Origin: Lysobacterales bacterium
GTDB taxonomy: Bacteria; Pseudomonadota; Gammaproteobacteria; Xanthomonadales; Xanthomonadaceae
Assembly (NCBI GenBank): GCA_015655355.1
Contig: JAATFG010000016.1
Span: 23,535-87,534 of the forward strand
DNA length: 64,000 nucleotides
Direction of reading: 5' to 3'
Part shown: in pieces, positions 8,719 through 21,335 of the stretch
Numbering within the stretch: the stretch's first letter is position 1
How the letters are laid out: every line of letters begins with the position of its first letter
Notes under the pieces: generated by a model
Seen by the model: the letters and a program-made list of their open reading frames with translations, nothing else
What the model was told of the DNA's origin: nothing
Databases searched by the model: none
Position numbers and translations under genes: made by a program

Positions 8719-9171
8719 TCAGGCGACGATGCCTTGCGTTTCGTCTTCCTTCGGGTTCGGGCCCCACTGGTTGCCGCCCGGCTGGCTGTCCAGCACCTCG
8801 AACACCAGCATCGCGATGCTCGCCAGAAAGCCAATGAACGGAATCAGGCTGAGCACGATCAGCGCCAACACCCACCAGCCGCTCCTGCCGACGTCGTGGA
8901 AACGGCGCACGGTCACCGCCAGTTGCGGCACGATGGTGGCCAGCGAATACAAACCGATCACCGCCAGCACCAGCAGCGCAAACGCGCTGAAATGCGGCTC
9001 CTCGTGCTGCAACACGGCGACATAACTGCCGAAGCCACCGGCGATGGCGAACATGATCGTCGCGGCCAGTGCGATCACGACATTCGCCAGCGACCACATC
9101 CAGTATTCCTTGCGCCGCGAGCGGCCCTGAAAGTCCGACCAGCGTTTCCACACTTGCACGTACCAATTCAT
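8719..9171 (-). CDS. DUF805 (YhaH-like) small membrane protein
   Basis: The 150-residue protein begins MNWYVQVWKRWSDFQGRSRRKEYWMW, the F-x-GRxxRxEYW opening typical of DUF805. Hydrophobic segments lie at about 26-50, 60-80 and 100-125, and TVRRFHDVGRSGWW is the conserved central motif. Members are inner-membrane proteins of unknown function. It lies downstream of and co-directional with the radical SAM gene, with a 92-bp gap holding no recognisable gene. Confidence 0.85.
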   Translation of the reverse strand: MNWYVQVWKRWSDFQGRSRRKEYWMWSLANVVIALAATIMFAIAGGFGSYVAVLQHEEPHFSAFALLVLAVIGLYSLATIVPQLAVTVRRFHDVGRSGWWVLALIVLSLIPFIGFLASIAMLVFEVLDSQPGGNQWGPNPKEDETQGIVA

Positions 9172-9263
9172 TGCACTCTCCCTTTGCGTGTGGTGGTTGT
9201 GTTGGCGCGACTGCCGAGACTAACGCAGCGCATGGCCGCAAACCGCGACGTCGTTCACAGCGC

Positions 9264-10373
9264 TCAAAACAGCTCCCCCTGCGGCGACGGTTTGCGCGGC
9301 GGCACGAATTGCGAACAATCCAGCGGGCGCCCATAGCGCTCGCCGTCGTAGCCGAAGCGTTTTTTCGCGAGCTGGAAGCGCCGCGCCAGCAACTCCGCGT
9401 ACACGCCTTCGCCGCGGAACCGTTTGCCGAACGTCGCGTCGTAATCCTTGCCGCCACGCTGCTGGCGGATCGCGCTCATCACGTGTTCGGCGCGCTGCGG
9501 ATAGTGTCGCGCGAGCCAGTCGCGGAACAGCGGCGAAACTTCATGCGGCAGGCGCAACAACACGTAGCCGGCGGATGTGGCGCCGTGTTCGCGCGCCGCT
9601 TCCAGCACGCTTTCCAGTTCGGCATCGTTGATCCACGGAATTGCTGGCGCGAACATCACGCCCACGGCGATGCCGGCATCGCTCAGTTTCCGCATCGCCT
9701 TCAGGCGCGCATGCGGCGCCGAGGCGCGCGGTTCGAGCCTGGCCGACAACTTGTTGTCCAGCGTGGTCACGCTCAGGTAGACGCGGGCGAGAGTGTGCCG
9801 CGCCATTGGCGCGATCAGGTCGATGTCGCGTTCGACCAGCGCGTTCTTCGTTATCAGCGAAAACGGATGCTTCGTCTCCGCAAGGACTTCGATGATGCGC
9901 CGCGTGATTTGCAGCTTGCGTTCGATCGGCTGGTAGACGTCGGTGCTCATGCCCAGCGCGATCGGCAGGCAGCGATACGACCGCTTGGCCAATTCCTCGC
10001 GCAGCAGTTCCGGCGCATTGGTCTTGGCAAAGATCTTCGTCTCGAAATCGAGGCCCGGCGACAGGTCGAGATAGGCATGCGTCGGCCGCGCAAAGCAGTA
10101 GCTGCAACCATGCTCACAACCGCGATACGGATTGACGCTCTGGTCGAAAGGAATGTCCGGCGAATCATTGCGGCTGATGATCGAACGCGCACGCTCTTCG
10201 ATGATCTGCGTCTGCGGCGCGGATTCGATCTCGTCTGCATCGTCGCGCTCGTGCCAGCCGTCGTCGACCTGCTCGCTCACCGTCTTCGCGAAGCGCCCGG
10301 GCTGGAACGTCGCCGCGCCGCGGCCTTTCAGCGGCACGTTCGGATGCGCGGATGGCGGCAGTTTCGAGGGCAT
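9264..10373 (-). CDS. PA0069-family radical SAM protein (SPL-like)
   Basis: From ATG 10373 (MPSKLPP) the protein has 369 residues; an in-frame GTG two codons upstream is an alternative. The [4Fe-4S]/SAM cysteines are Cys86, Cys90 and Cys93 (CEHGCSYC), followed by FARPTHAYLDLSPG. Residues 55-80 hold the family's NDSPDIPFDQSVNPYRG lead-in. The family resembles spore photoproduct lyase, but its reaction is unknown. The gene is divergent from cardiolipin synthase with only 75 bp between them. A weak TAACGT lies six bases before the ATG. Confidence 0.85.
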   Translation of the reverse strand: MPSKLPPSAHPNVPLKGRGAATFQPGRFAKTVSEQVDDGWHERDDADEIESAPQTQIIEERARSIISRNDSPDIPFDQSVNPYRGCEHGCSYCFARPTHAYLDLSPGLDFETKIFAKTNAPELLREELAKRSYRCLPIALGMSTDVYQPIERKLQITRRIIEVLAETKHPFSLITKNALVERDIDLIAPMARHTLARVYLSVTTLDNKLSARLEPRASAPHARLKAMRKLSDAGIAVGVMFAPAIPWINDAELESVLEAAREHGATSAGYVLLRLPHEVSPLFRDWLARHYPQRAEHVMSAIRQQRGGKDYDATFGKRFRGEGVYAELLARRFQLAKKRFGYDGERYGRPLDCSQFVPPRKPSPQGELF

Positions 10374-10436
10374 GCGCACACGTTAGCGCAAGCCGATCTC
10401 AGCCGTTGCAACGCTTCGTTCATCGCGCTTCTCGTT

Positions 10437-10442
10437 TAGAAT
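10437..10442 (+). promoter_or_regulatory. Candidate -10 box of cls (leaderless geometry)
   Basis: TAGAAT is followed by CCACGC and then the ATG at 10449. A start point 6-7 nt after the box would be the A of the ATG. No convincing -35 hexamer is visible. Confidence 0.45.
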
Positions 10443-10448
10443 CCACGC

Positions 10449-11891
10449 ATGCTCGCCGTCCTGCAGGAAACCTGGCACACGCTGTCCTCGATTCCGCACA
10501 TCGGGCGTTGGCTCAGCGTTGCATGGCTGCTGTACCTGGTCCCGCTGTGCATCATCATCGTGCTGCAGAAGCGCGAGCCGGTGGCGACGCTGAGCTGGCT
10601 GCTGGCGTTGTCGCTGCTGCCGTATGCCGGCTACCTCATCTATTACGTGTTCGGGCCGCAGCGCATCCATCGCCGCCGGCTGAAGCGGGCGCGGGCGCGG
10701 TTGCGCCTGGAAGCCCAGGAAATTCCGCCTGCCGCCGCGGCCGGCAGCGAGATTTCGCGCCTGGCGCAAGCCACCACCGGGCTGCCGCCAAGCAGTGCGA
10801 GCGAGGCGACGTTGCTGGTCGACGGCGGCGCGACCTACGATGCGATCGTCGAGGCGGTTTCACGCGCGCGTGACCACGTGCATCTGGAGTACTACATCTT
10901 CGAGCCGGACCGCAGCGGCACGCGCCTGCGCGATGCCTTGATCGAACGCGCGCGCACCGGCATCAAGGTGTGCCTGCTGGTCGATGCGATGGGTTCGTCG
11001 AAGCTGCATGCGCGCTTCCTCAAGCCCTTGCTCGAAGCCGGCGCGGAAGTGGCGTGGTTCCATCCTTCGCGCCTGCGCCTGTTCGTGCGGCCGTGGATCA
11101 ACCTGCGCAGCCATCGCAAGATCGTGGTGGTCGATGGTACGGTCGCCTTCACCGGCGGCATCAACATCACCGACGACGAGAACGAGCGGCTCAATCCGAA
11201 TGCCTACCGCGACCTGCACCTGCGCCTGCGCGGCGAAATCGTGCGCAGCGTGCAGCAGGTGTTCGTCGAGGATTGGGTCTATGCCAGTGGCCAGGGGCCG
11301 CAGCACCTGGCGACGACGGTGCTGTGGCCGCATCACGCGCCGCTGCCCGGCGACATCGCAGTGCAGGCGCTGGCATCGGGGCCGGACTCGTCGTGGGAAG
11401 CGATCCATCGCCTGCAGGTGTCGGCGATCCACCAGGCGCAGCGGCGCGTGTGGCTGGTGACGCCGTACTTCGTGCCCGGCGAAGCGGCGCGGATGGCACT
11501 GACCTCCGCCGCGCTCGGCGGCCTCGAGGTGCGCCTGCTGGTGCCGCGGCGCAGCGATTCGCGGCTGGTGACGTGGGCGGCGCGTTCGTACTTCGAGGAA
11601 CTGCTCGCCGCCGGCGTGAAGATCTACGAATACGGCCCGCGCATGCTGCACAGCAAGGTGCTGCTGTGCGACGACGAACTGGCGGTGGTCGGCAGCGCCA
11701 ATTTCGATTCGCGCAGCTTCCGCCTGAATTTCGAGTTCTCGATGCTGTTCCGCAACCGCGATTTCTGCGCGCGGCTGGAACGCATCCTGCAGGACGAATT
11801 CGACGCGGCAAAGCCGGCGGAACGCAGCGGCAGCTTCTTCTACAGCCGCCTGCCGGAGGCGATGGCACGGCTGGCCTCGCCGCTGCTGTGA
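10449..11891 (+). CDS. cls: Cardiolipin synthase (PLD superfamily)
   Basis: The 480-residue enzyme has two N-terminal membrane segments (about 15-38 and 45-68). Two phospholipase-D catalytic motifs follow: His222-Lys224-Asp229 (SHRKIVVVDG, followed by FTGGINI) and His401-Lys403-Asp408 (LHSKVLLCDD, followed by VGSANFDSRS). ClsA-type enzymes condense two phosphatidylglycerols into cardiolipin plus glycerol at the inner membrane. Length and architecture match ClsA. The -10-like TAGAAT six bases before the ATG suggests a leaderless transcript. Confidence 0.92.
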   Translation: MLAVLQETWHTLSSIPHIGRWLSVAWLLYLVPLCIIIVLQKREPVATLSWLLALSLLPYAGYLIYYVFGPQRIHRRRLKRARARLRLEAQEIPPAAAAGSEISRLAQATTGLPPSSASEATLLVDGGATYDAIVEAVSRARDHVHLEYYIFEPDRSGTRLRDALIERARTGIKVCLLVDAMGSSKLHARFLKPLLEAGAEVAWFHPSRLRLFVRPWINLRSHRKIVVVDGTVAFTGGINITDDENERLNPNAYRDLHLRLRGEIVRSVQQVFVEDWVYASGQGPQHLATTVLWPHHAPLPGDIAVQALASGPDSSWEAIHRLQVSAIHQAQRRVWLVTPYFVPGEAARMALTSAALGGLEVRLLVPRRSDSRLVTWAARSYFEELLAAGVKIYEYGPRMLHSKVLLCDDELAVVGSANFDSRSFRLNFEFSMLFRNRDFCARLERILQDEFDAAKPAERSGSFFYSRLPEAMARLASPLL

Positions 11892-11978
11892 CCGCATTGC
11901 CGCGATTGCGACGCAGGCCCGTTTCGACGCCGCGTCCTCGCGGCTAAACTGCGCCCGTCCGACCATGAGTGGCTTGCC

Positions 11979-12236
11979 ATGTTGCGCTGGTTCTTCCTGT
12001 TCCTGTCGATCGCCTGTTTCGCCTGCTCGTTCGCGGCCAGGTCGATGGTGTCGCTGGTCCTGCTGTGGTTGCTGGCCTTGGTCCTGTTCGTGTTGTGGGC
12101 GGTAGCGCAGTACCAGGCGCATGCCGGCGACAAGCGGCGCACGATGTCGATGCCCGATCCGCAGGAAATGCAACGCCTGCGCGAAGCGGCCGCCGCACGC
12201 GGAACCGCCGCGCAAAACCAGGCCCGGCAGCCGTAG
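11979..12236 (+). CDS. Small two-helix membrane protein, unknown function
   Basis: The 85-residue product has two hydrophobic segments (about 3-20 and 23-44) in [14 protein letters not shown] and [19 protein letters not shown] charged, Ala-rich cytoplasmic-looking tail follows ([16 protein letters not shown]). It lies 88 bp after cls and 31 bp before pdxJ, in the same direction. Its stop codon is part of a TAGAAT sequence that could serve pdxJ. I do not recognise the family. The reading frame shows normal codon use for the region. Confidence 0.55.
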   Translation: MLRWFFLFLSIACFACSFAARSMVSLVLLWLLALVLFVLWAVAQYQAHAGDKRRTMSMPDPQEMQRLREAAAARGTAAQNQARQP

Positions 12237-12267
12237 AATTCGTGCAATCGATCGCTCGAATCCGCAC

Positions 12268-13020
12268 ATGCCCACCCTGCTCAGCGTCAACGTCAACAAG
12301 ATCGCGGTGCTGCGCAACTCGCGCGGCGGCAACGCGCCGGAGGTGCTCGAAGCCGCGCGCGTTTGCCTCGATGCCGGCGCGCACGGCATCACGGTGCATC
12401 CGCGCCCGGACCAGCGCCATATCCGGCCCGAAGACGTTTATGCCTTGTCCGAACTGACCGCGGCGCGCGGCGTCGAATTCAACATCGAAGGCAATCCGTT
12501 CGCGCCGGCGCGCGGCAACTATCCGGGCTTCATCGAGTTGTGCCGCCGGACGCGACCGGCGCAGGCGACGCTGGTGCCGGATGGCGATGCGCAGATCACC
12601 TCCGACCACGGCTTCGATTTCGCCGCGGATTTCGGCAGATTGCAGCCGCTGGTGGCGGAACTGAAATCCTTCGGTTGCCGCGTGAGCCTGTTCGCCGATG
12701 CCGGCGCGCCGAACCTGGAAAAGGCGGCAAAGACCGGCGCCGACCGCATCGAAATCTACACCGGTCCGTATGCCGAGGCCTTCGTCGAAAACAATGCGGG
12801 CGAAGCGCTTTCGCGTTGCATCGAAACCGCAACGCGGGCGCGGGCACTGGGTTTGGCGGTCAACGCCGGGCATGACTTGAGCCAGGCCAATCTCGGCCTG
12901 TTCGTGCACGAAGTGCCGAACGTGCTGGAAGTCTCGATCGGCCACGCGCTGATCGGCGAGGCGCTTTACGATGGCCTTGCTGCAACGATCCGCAATTACC
13001 TGAAGATTCTCGGCAACTGA
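12268..13020 (+). CDS. pdxJ: Pyridoxine 5'-phosphate synthase
   Basis: The 250-residue TIM-barrel protein begins [21 protein letters not shown]. It has [13 protein letters not shown] near 48-60, EFNIEGNPF near 70, and [12 protein letters not shown] near 200, the conserved phosphate- and substrate-binding segments of PdxJ. It condenses 3-amino-2-oxopropyl phosphate with deoxyxylulose 5-phosphate in the DXP-dependent vitamin B6 pathway. A TAGAAT at 12234-12239 may be its -10, giving a leader of about 22 nt. It converges on exbD, with a terminator hairpin between. Confidence 0.95.
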   Translation: MPTLLSVNVNKIAVLRNSRGGNAPEVLEAARVCLDAGAHGITVHPRPDQRHIRPEDVYALSELTAARGVEFNIEGNPFAPARGNYPGFIELCRRTRPAQATLVPDGDAQITSDHGFDFAADFGRLQPLVAELKSFGCRVSLFADAGAPNLEKAAKTGADRIEIYTGPYAEAFVENNAGEALSRCIETATRARALGLAVNAGHDLSQANLGLFVHEVPNVLEVSIGHALIGEALYDGLAATIRNYLKILGN

Positions 13021-13064
13021 GACCGCCGCGGCTGAGATCATTCCTGCAGTGGTTGCACACAAAC

Positions 13065-13092
13065 GAAAACGCCGGGTTGCCCCGGCGTTTTC
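13065..13092. terminator. Bidirectional terminator between pdxJ and exbD
   Basis: A 12-bp perfect stem (GAAAACGCCGGG / CCCGGCGTTTTC) has a TTGC loop. The A- and T-rich stem ends allow termination from both convergent genes. Confidence 0.8.
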
Positions 13093-13123
13093 TTCGCTGC
13101 GACCATCAACCGCGCCTGCCGCA

Positions 13124-13540
13124 TCAATCCTGCTGCAGGAAGTTGATCTTGACCATGCCGGCATTCTTGGCCTGAGCCATCACCCGGGTCATGGTTTCGT
13201 ATTCCGAATCAGGGTTCGCATCGATGCGCAGTTCCGGCTGGTTGGTCGGATCCACGTTGACCGCATCGATCATCATCTTCTGCAGGTCGTCCATCGCCAC
13301 CGGCGCGTTGTTCCAGTACACGGTGTTGTCCGCGTTGATGCGCAGGTCGACCGGCGGCGGCGGATCCTTGAGCTGCGGCGGCGGGTTGATCACGCGCTGC
13401 GGCAGGTTCACGTCGATCGGGTAGGTCGCGATCGGCGCGGTGACGATGAAGATGATCAGCAGCACGAGCATGACGTCGATCAACGGAGTCACGTTGATGT
13501 CGGCCATCGCGCCCTTGCCACCACCACTGCTGAAAGCCAT
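13124..13540 (-). CDS. exbD: ExbD-family biopolymer transporter, second copy (ExbD2)
   Basis: The 138-residue protein has a short cytoplasmic N-terminus ([25 protein letters not shown]). One membrane helix (about 18-40) carries the conserved Asp of [10 protein letters not shown], and the rest is a periplasmic domain. ExbD works with ExbB as a proton-driven motor that energises TonB. This copy lies five bases after the first exbD. The N-termini are nearly identical but the periplasmic domains differ ([11 protein letters not shown] here). A second exbD after exbB-exbD is also known in Xanthomonas, where the second copy is specialised; its role here is inferred. Confidence 0.93.
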   Translation of the reverse strand: MAFSSGGGKGAMADINVTPLIDVMLVLLIIFIVTAPIATYPIDVNLPQRVINPPPQLKDPPPPVDLRINADNTVYWNNAPVAMDDLQKMMIDAVNVDPTNQPELRIDANPDSEYETMTRVMAQAKNAGMVKINFLQQD

Positions 13541-13545
13541 GTCGC

Positions 13546-13968
13546 TTATTCCTTCTTCTTGGTGGAGATGAAGCCGATGTCCATCATGCCGTTCTGCTGG
13601 GCGACCTTGGCCACCTTGTTGATGTCGCTCATCTTGGTGGTCTTGTCCGCGCGGATGTTCAGCGGCGGCTGCGGGGTCTGCTGCGCGGCGCTGGAGAAAC
13701 GCGAAGCCAGCAGGTCGTCGCTGACCGGCTCGTCGTTCCAGTAGACCGAGCCATCGTCCTTCACCGACACGGTGATCGGGAATTTGCGCTTGTCGTTCAA
13801 CTCCGCATCCGGCTGGATACGCGTTTCCGGCAGCTGCACCTTCACCTTGTGCGACATCAGCGGCGTGGTGATGATGAAGATGATCAGCAGCACCAGCATC
13901 ACGTCCACGAGGGGCGTGACGTTGATGTCGGCCATTGCGCCGCCGCTGTTACCACTACTGAAGGCCAT
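13546..13968 (-). CDS. exbD: ExbD-family biopolymer transporter, first copy (ExbD1)
   Basis: The 140-residue protein starts [31 protein letters not shown]. One N-terminal membrane helix with the essential Asp is followed by a periplasmic domain ending in FISTKKKE. It lies 61 bp downstream of exbB and should form the ExbB5-ExbD2 channel that harvests the proton gradient for TonB. The gene order tonB-exbB-exbD-exbD implies one transcript running leftward from about 15.5 kb. Confidence 0.95.
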   Translation of the reverse strand: MAFSSGNSGGAMADINVTPLVDVMLVLLIIFIITTPLMSHKVKVQLPETRIQPDAELNDKRKFPITVSVKDDGSVYWNDEPVSDDLLASRFSSAAQQTPQPPLNIRADKTTKMSDINKVAKVAQQNGMMDIGFISTKKKE

Positions 13969-14029
13969 GTTTCGGCTCCGTCATGTATGTTGCTGGTGTC
14001 GTTCTTGCTTGCTCAAAAGCCGGCGCGTC

Positions 14030-14776
14030 TTACTGGACGCGCGAGCCGGTGGCGAAGAAGTCGTGCAGGTCGTGCGCGAAGGTGTCGAACTTGGCGACGT
14101 TGCTGCCGTTGACCTTGCTCAGGAAGTTGAAGGCGAACACCGCCGGGATGGCGACGATCAGGCCGAGCGCGGTCATGATCAGCGCTTCGCCGACCGGGCC
14201 GGCGACGGCGTCGATGCCAGCGTTGCCCGAGGCACCGATCTTGATCAGCGCGCTGTAGATGCCCCACACGGTGCCGAGCAGGCCGACGAACGGCGCGGTC
14301 GCGCCGACGGTCGCCAGCAGGATCATGCCGCTCTGCAGGTTGCCGCTTTCGCGGGTCACCGCCTGGCGCAGGGCGCGGTCGACGAATTCCGAACGGCTCA
14401 GGGTTTCACCGGCGCCAGCCTGCGAGTGATGGGCGGCGGCCGAAGCGGCGTCGAGGGCGATCTTGGAGAACGGCTCGTTCTTCGGCTGTTCTTCCATCAG
14501 GCGGATCGCTTCCTGGGTGTTCTTGGTGCCCCAGAAGGCGGCCGGCACGGTCGAAGCCTGATTCTTCAGGCGCAGCGAACGGATGATGTTGATCACCGTC
14601 CAGTACCACGACGAAGCGGACATGACGACCAGGACGATCAACACCAGCCACGACACCGGATACTGGCCGGGCTTGCTGGTCATTTCGCTGATCAGGTGCG
14701 AGAAGCCCATCTGGTTGAGGGCCGCAGCACTGTTGTTGCCTCCGGTGGCGGCGGCGATGAGGAGTTCTTGCAGCAT
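14030..14776 (-). CDS. exbB: ExbB, TonB-complex proton channel (MotA/TolQ/ExbB family)
   Basis: The 248-residue protein has three membrane segments. The first lies at about 42-65 (WLVLIVLVVMSASSWYW). The family core is LLATVGATAPFVGLLGTVWGIYSAL near 153-177, followed by GEALIMTALGLIVAIPAVFAFNF near 195-217. These match the ExbB/TolQ signature around helices 2 and 3. It partners ExbD and TonB in the inner membrane. It is 67 bp downstream of tonB. Confidence 0.95.
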   Translation of the reverse strand: MLQELLIAAATGGNNSAAALNQMGFSHLISEMTSKPGQYPVSWLVLIVLVVMSASSWYWTVINIIRSLRLKNQASTVPAAFWGTKNTQEAIRLMEEQPKNEPFSKIALDAASAAAHHSQAGAGETLSRSEFVDRALRQAVTRESGNLQSGMILLATVGATAPFVGLLGTVWGIYSALIKIGASGNAGIDAVAGPVGEALIMTALGLIVAIPAVFAFNFLSKVNGSNVAKFDTFAHDLHDFFATGSRVQ

Positions 14777-14843
14777 GACGCGTACCTTCTATTTGGATGA
14801 TTGAAATTGGTGATGGAAACGAAATAGAGCGGGATGAACCAGT

Positions 14844-15518
14844 TCAGCCTGACAGCTTGAAATCCAGCGGGACACGCACGCGGCCGGCGACCTTCTTGCC
14901 GCCGGATGAGCCCGGGTTGAAGCGCCACTTGCGTGCGGCATCCATCGCGGCACGGTCCAGATCGTGGTTGTGGCTGGACTTCTCGACCGACACGTTGGTG
15001 ACGTTGCCGCTTTCGTCGACGTCGATGATCAGTACCACGGTACCTTCGATGCCGGCACGCATGGCCGCCGGCGGGTAACGCGGCGGGTTCATGTTCTTCG
15101 AGGAAATGTCCACCGAGGCCTCGATGTCGGCCACCGGCGCCGGCGGCGCCGGCGGGGTCGGCGGCACGGCGATGTCATCCGGGCGCGGCACCGGCACGTC
15201 GACCGGCGGGGCTTGCGGTGGCGGCGGGGTCAGGGTCGGCTTCGGCGGCGACAATTCCTTGATCGGCGGCGGCGGCTTGTCGTCCTTCGGCGGCGGCGGC
15301 GGCGGAGGGGGCGGTGGCGGCGGCGCATCGACGATCTGCAGCGGCGTGCGCTGCTCATCCTGCTTTTCCGGGCTCGGGGCGACCGCGGGGATCAGCAGCA
15401 ACAGGAAAATTGCCACATGCAAGGCGATGACGAAGGCCATGCCGATGATGCGCGGCCAGTTCAGGCCGTCATCATTCCCTTCGTCCTGCTGCCGATTGAA
15501 GACCAGTTGTTCCGCCAT
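14844..15518 (-). CDS. tonB: TonB energy transducer
   Basis: The 224-residue protein has an N-terminal anchor (about 23-46, WPRIIGMAFVIALHVAIFLLLLIP) whose conserved His lies in the helix. A proline-rich spacer with a run of 12 prolines (about 66-77) and further PP/KP repeats reaches to about 130. The C-terminal TonB domain (about 140-224) shows NPPRYPPAAMRAGIEGTVVL and AARKWRFNPG. It couples ExbBD to outer-membrane receptors such as the one at the left edge of the window. A hairpin (15542-15563) lies 24 bp before the start, between the TPR gene and tonB. Confidence 0.95.
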   Translation of the reverse strand: MAEQLVFNRQQDEGNDDGLNWPRIIGMAFVIALHVAIFLLLLIPAVAPSPEKQDEQRTPLQIVDAPPPPPPPPPPPPKDDKPPPPIKELSPPKPTLTPPPPQAPPVDVPVPRPDDIAVPPTPPAPPAPVADIEASVDISSKNMNPPRYPPAAMRAGIEGTVVLIIDVDESGNVTNVSVEKSSHNHDLDRAAMDAARKWRFNPGSSGGKKVAGRVRVPLDFKLSG

Positions 15519-15691
15519 TCTCGTGGTGACTCTGAAAGGTGCGGACGCCCGTCAAGGCGTCCGGGTTGTGGAGTTCGTAAGATTACCGCGCGCCGGGGCC
15601 CTGCTGCGCTGCGACGTGGCCCAAGCATATCCCAAGAATGTGCCGCTGTTCCATCATTTCATCCGGAACCAGGCACATCCTCCTACCCGGC

Positions 15692-16897
15692 TCACTTCTT
15701 GAGGTTGATGATCTTGTCCGCGTCCGCCGGCTTCTTCAAGCCGCCCTTCTGCTTGGCCTTCTGCGCGGCGTCCTTGGCTTCGGCGATGCGACCCTCGTTC
15801 TGCAGCACGCGGGCCAGATTGAGCCAGGTTTCGCCGGTCGGCGCCTGCGGCGCGGCCTTCTTCCATGCATCGATCGCCTTGTCGACCTGCGCCGGTGTCG
15901 CGTAGTAATAAGCCTGCGCCAGGGCGACTTCGCTGGTGTAATCCGGCTTGAGGATGCCCTTGGCCAAGCCATCGTTGACCACGTCGATGACCTGCGCTTC
16001 CTTGCCATCCATGTTGGCGTAGGTGGTGTAGAGCTGCTTGTAGTCGCGCTCCTCGGTGAACTGGCCGGCGGCGCGGATCTTTTCCAGCACGGTCACGGCC
16101 TTGTCGTCCTGGCCGGCCTGTTCGTAGATCGCGGCGAGGTTCATCTGCGCCTTCTTGTCGTCCGGCGCCTTGGCCGCAAGCTTCTCGGCCAGGGTGATGG
16201 CCTGATCGCTCTGGCCTGCGTCGGCGTAGGCCGCCATCAGCAGCTGCACCCATTGGTCCTTCGGATCCGGCGAGGAATCGACCGCCTGCTTCAGGTACGG
16301 GATCGCTTCCTTGGACTGGTTCGCTTCGTACAGCACGCTGCCGCGGACGGCGAGATCTTCCGGCTTCTGCGACTTGCTTTCGGTGAAGAACGTGTCCAGC
16401 GTGGCCTCGGCTTCGGGATACTGCTGGTCCTGCGCCTGCAACTGCGCCAGCATCAACAAGGTGCCGAAGTAGCTGTTGTTGTCGAGCTGCTTGCTGTCGA
16501 CCGCCGCTTGCGCGTACTTCTTGGCGCCGTCGTTGTCATTGAGGTTGTAGGCCGTGTACGTGGCGATGTAGTTGGCGCGCGCCTTGTCGTAATCGTCGGC
16601 CTTCGGATTGGCGATGATGGCATCGGCCTGCACCTTGGCTTCGTCGTACTTCTGGTCGTTGTACAGGTCGCCGAGCTTCTTCATGTCGCCCTGCACTTTC
16701 GACGACGACGGCGCCTTCGGCTCGACGCGGGTCGCATCGGGGTACAGGATTTCCGCCTTGCCGTCCTTCGCCTTGGCCTTGCGCTGTTCGGAACGGGTCT
16801 GCGCATCCTGCGCATTGGCCGATTCGACGACGACCACGCCGGCGAGGACGCCGAGGATGGCCAGCGACAGCAACTTGGTTCGGGTGTTGTGCAACAT
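15692..16897 (-). CDS. Periplasmic tetratricopeptide-repeat protein upstream of tonB
   Basis: The start at 16897 (MLHNTRTK) has a good ribosome site (AGAGGAAAA), giving 401 residues. A signal peptide (1 to about 30, VVVESANAQDA) is followed by a charged linker. TPR-like helical pairs then fill about 70-390, for example AAYADAGQSDQAITLAEKLA, NLAAIYEQAGQDDKAVTVLE and NLARVLQNEGRIAEAKDAA. Similar TPR proteins accompany tonB-exbB-exbD operons in other gammaproteobacteria and assist TonB systems. It precedes tonB by 173 bp in the same direction. The exact partner is inferred from this context. Confidence 0.82.
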   Translation of the reverse strand: MLHNTRTKLLSLAILGVLAGVVVVESANAQDAQTRSEQRKAKAKDGKAEILYPDATRVEPKAPSSSKVQGDMKKLGDLYNDQKYDEAKVQADAIIANPKADDYDKARANYIATYTAYNLNDNDGAKKYAQAAVDSKQLDNNSYFGTLLMLAQLQAQDQQYPEAEATLDTFFTESKSQKPEDLAVRGSVLYEANQSKEAIPYLKQAVDSSPDPKDQWVQLLMAAYADAGQSDQAITLAEKLAAKAPDDKKAQMNLAAIYEQAGQDDKAVTVLEKIRAAGQFTEERDYKQLYTTYANMDGKEAQVIDVVNDGLAKGILKPDYTSEVALAQAYYYATPAQVDKAIDAWKKAAPQAPTGETWLNLARVLQNEGRIAEAKDAAQKAKQKGGLKKPADADKIINLKK

Positions 16898-17072
16898 AGA
16901 TGTTTTTCCTCTACCGGATTTTCGTTTCGGCGCAACGCACCGCATTTGCGTGATGCCTTGAAGGGTGTGCAACGCTAGCAGAAAGCAAACCGTTTAGTCA
17001 CCCCTGCTTTGGCAATTACCCGCACCATTTCCGCACCACTTCATTGGCGCATTGCAACATGTCCTGCATGTT

Positions 17073-17892
17073 TCAACCGCAATGCGGAACGCGGCCACTG
17101 GCACGCGCCTGCCGATACACCGGCATCAGCGCCGGCGCATCCTTCTGCAACTCCTTGATGCGATTGGCCGGGTCCGGATGCGTGGACAACCATTGCGGCG
17201 GGCGGTCGCCGCCAAGCGCCAGCATGTTCTTCCACAACGCCACCGCTTGCGATGGATCGAACCCGGCCTGGGCCATCAGGCGCTGGCCGACCACGTCGGC
17301 CTCGCTTTCCTGCACGCGTGAATTCGGCAACAGGATCAGGCTTTGCGCACCCAGCGAACCGAACGAATTGACCGCGTCCATCGCGCCTCCACCCAAGGTC
17401 ACGCCGGCCAACACGCTGACGATGCCCAGGCCGGTCTGGGTGTTTTGCTGATGGGTGAGGCGTTCGGCGTGGTGATGCGAGATCACGTGGCCTATTTCAT
17501 GGCCAAGCACCGCAGCGAGCTGGTCCTGGTTCTTCGCCGCCTTGAAGATGCCGGTATTCACGCCGACCTTGCCGCCGGGCAAGGCGAAGGCATTGGCTTC
17601 GTCGTCCTGGAACAGTGCGGTTTCCCCACGGCGTGCCGCGCCATTGCGCCGGCAACTGCGCCACCAGCGCGTTGACCACGCAGCTGACGTAACCATTCTG
17701 CGCGCTGCCGACGATGACTTTTTCCTTGGCCTTGGTTTCGGCGAAGGCCTGCGCACCGAGCTGGTTCAATTGCGCATCGGTGACGCCGCCGACCACTTGC
17801 CTGCGCCCGGTGGGCGAAGTGATCGTGGTCGTGGCGCATGCGGCCAAAACCAGCACGACGATGGCGATGAATCCCGGATGTTGCGGCTTCAT
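17073..17892 (-). pseudogene. M48-family metalloprotease lipoprotein gene with a one-base frameshift
   Basis: The 5' part, starting at 17892, encodes a lipoprotein signal (LVLAAC) and the family N-terminus up to VVNALVAQLPAQWRG. The 3' part, in another frame, encodes ETALFQDDEANAFALPGGKVGVNTG and the zinc motif HEIGHVISHHHAE. Removing one C from the run CCCC at 17624-17627 (GGGG on the coding strand) restores one frame of 272 residues, reading WETALFQDD across the join. Family members (LoiP/YcaL-like) are periplasmic outer-membrane quality-control proteases. It is either a real null allele or a sequencing error in a short homopolymer. A 10-bp imperfect hairpin (17052-17076) covers the stop. 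Confidence 0.85.
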
Positions 17893-17992
17893 GCCCTGAA
17901 CTCCCTGCGACGATTCCGGCGCCGGATGATGCCGCGCCACGCGCCGACGAGTGTGGCATGCGCGGTTTAATTTTTCGTCAAAGCCGGACCGC

Positions 17993-21335
<3,343 letters not shown>

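Noticed and set aside
15285..15330. A G/C-rich simple repeat as a possible mobile-element or contingency locus
   Set aside because: It is the codon run for the polyproline spacer of TonB, a normal feature of that protein.
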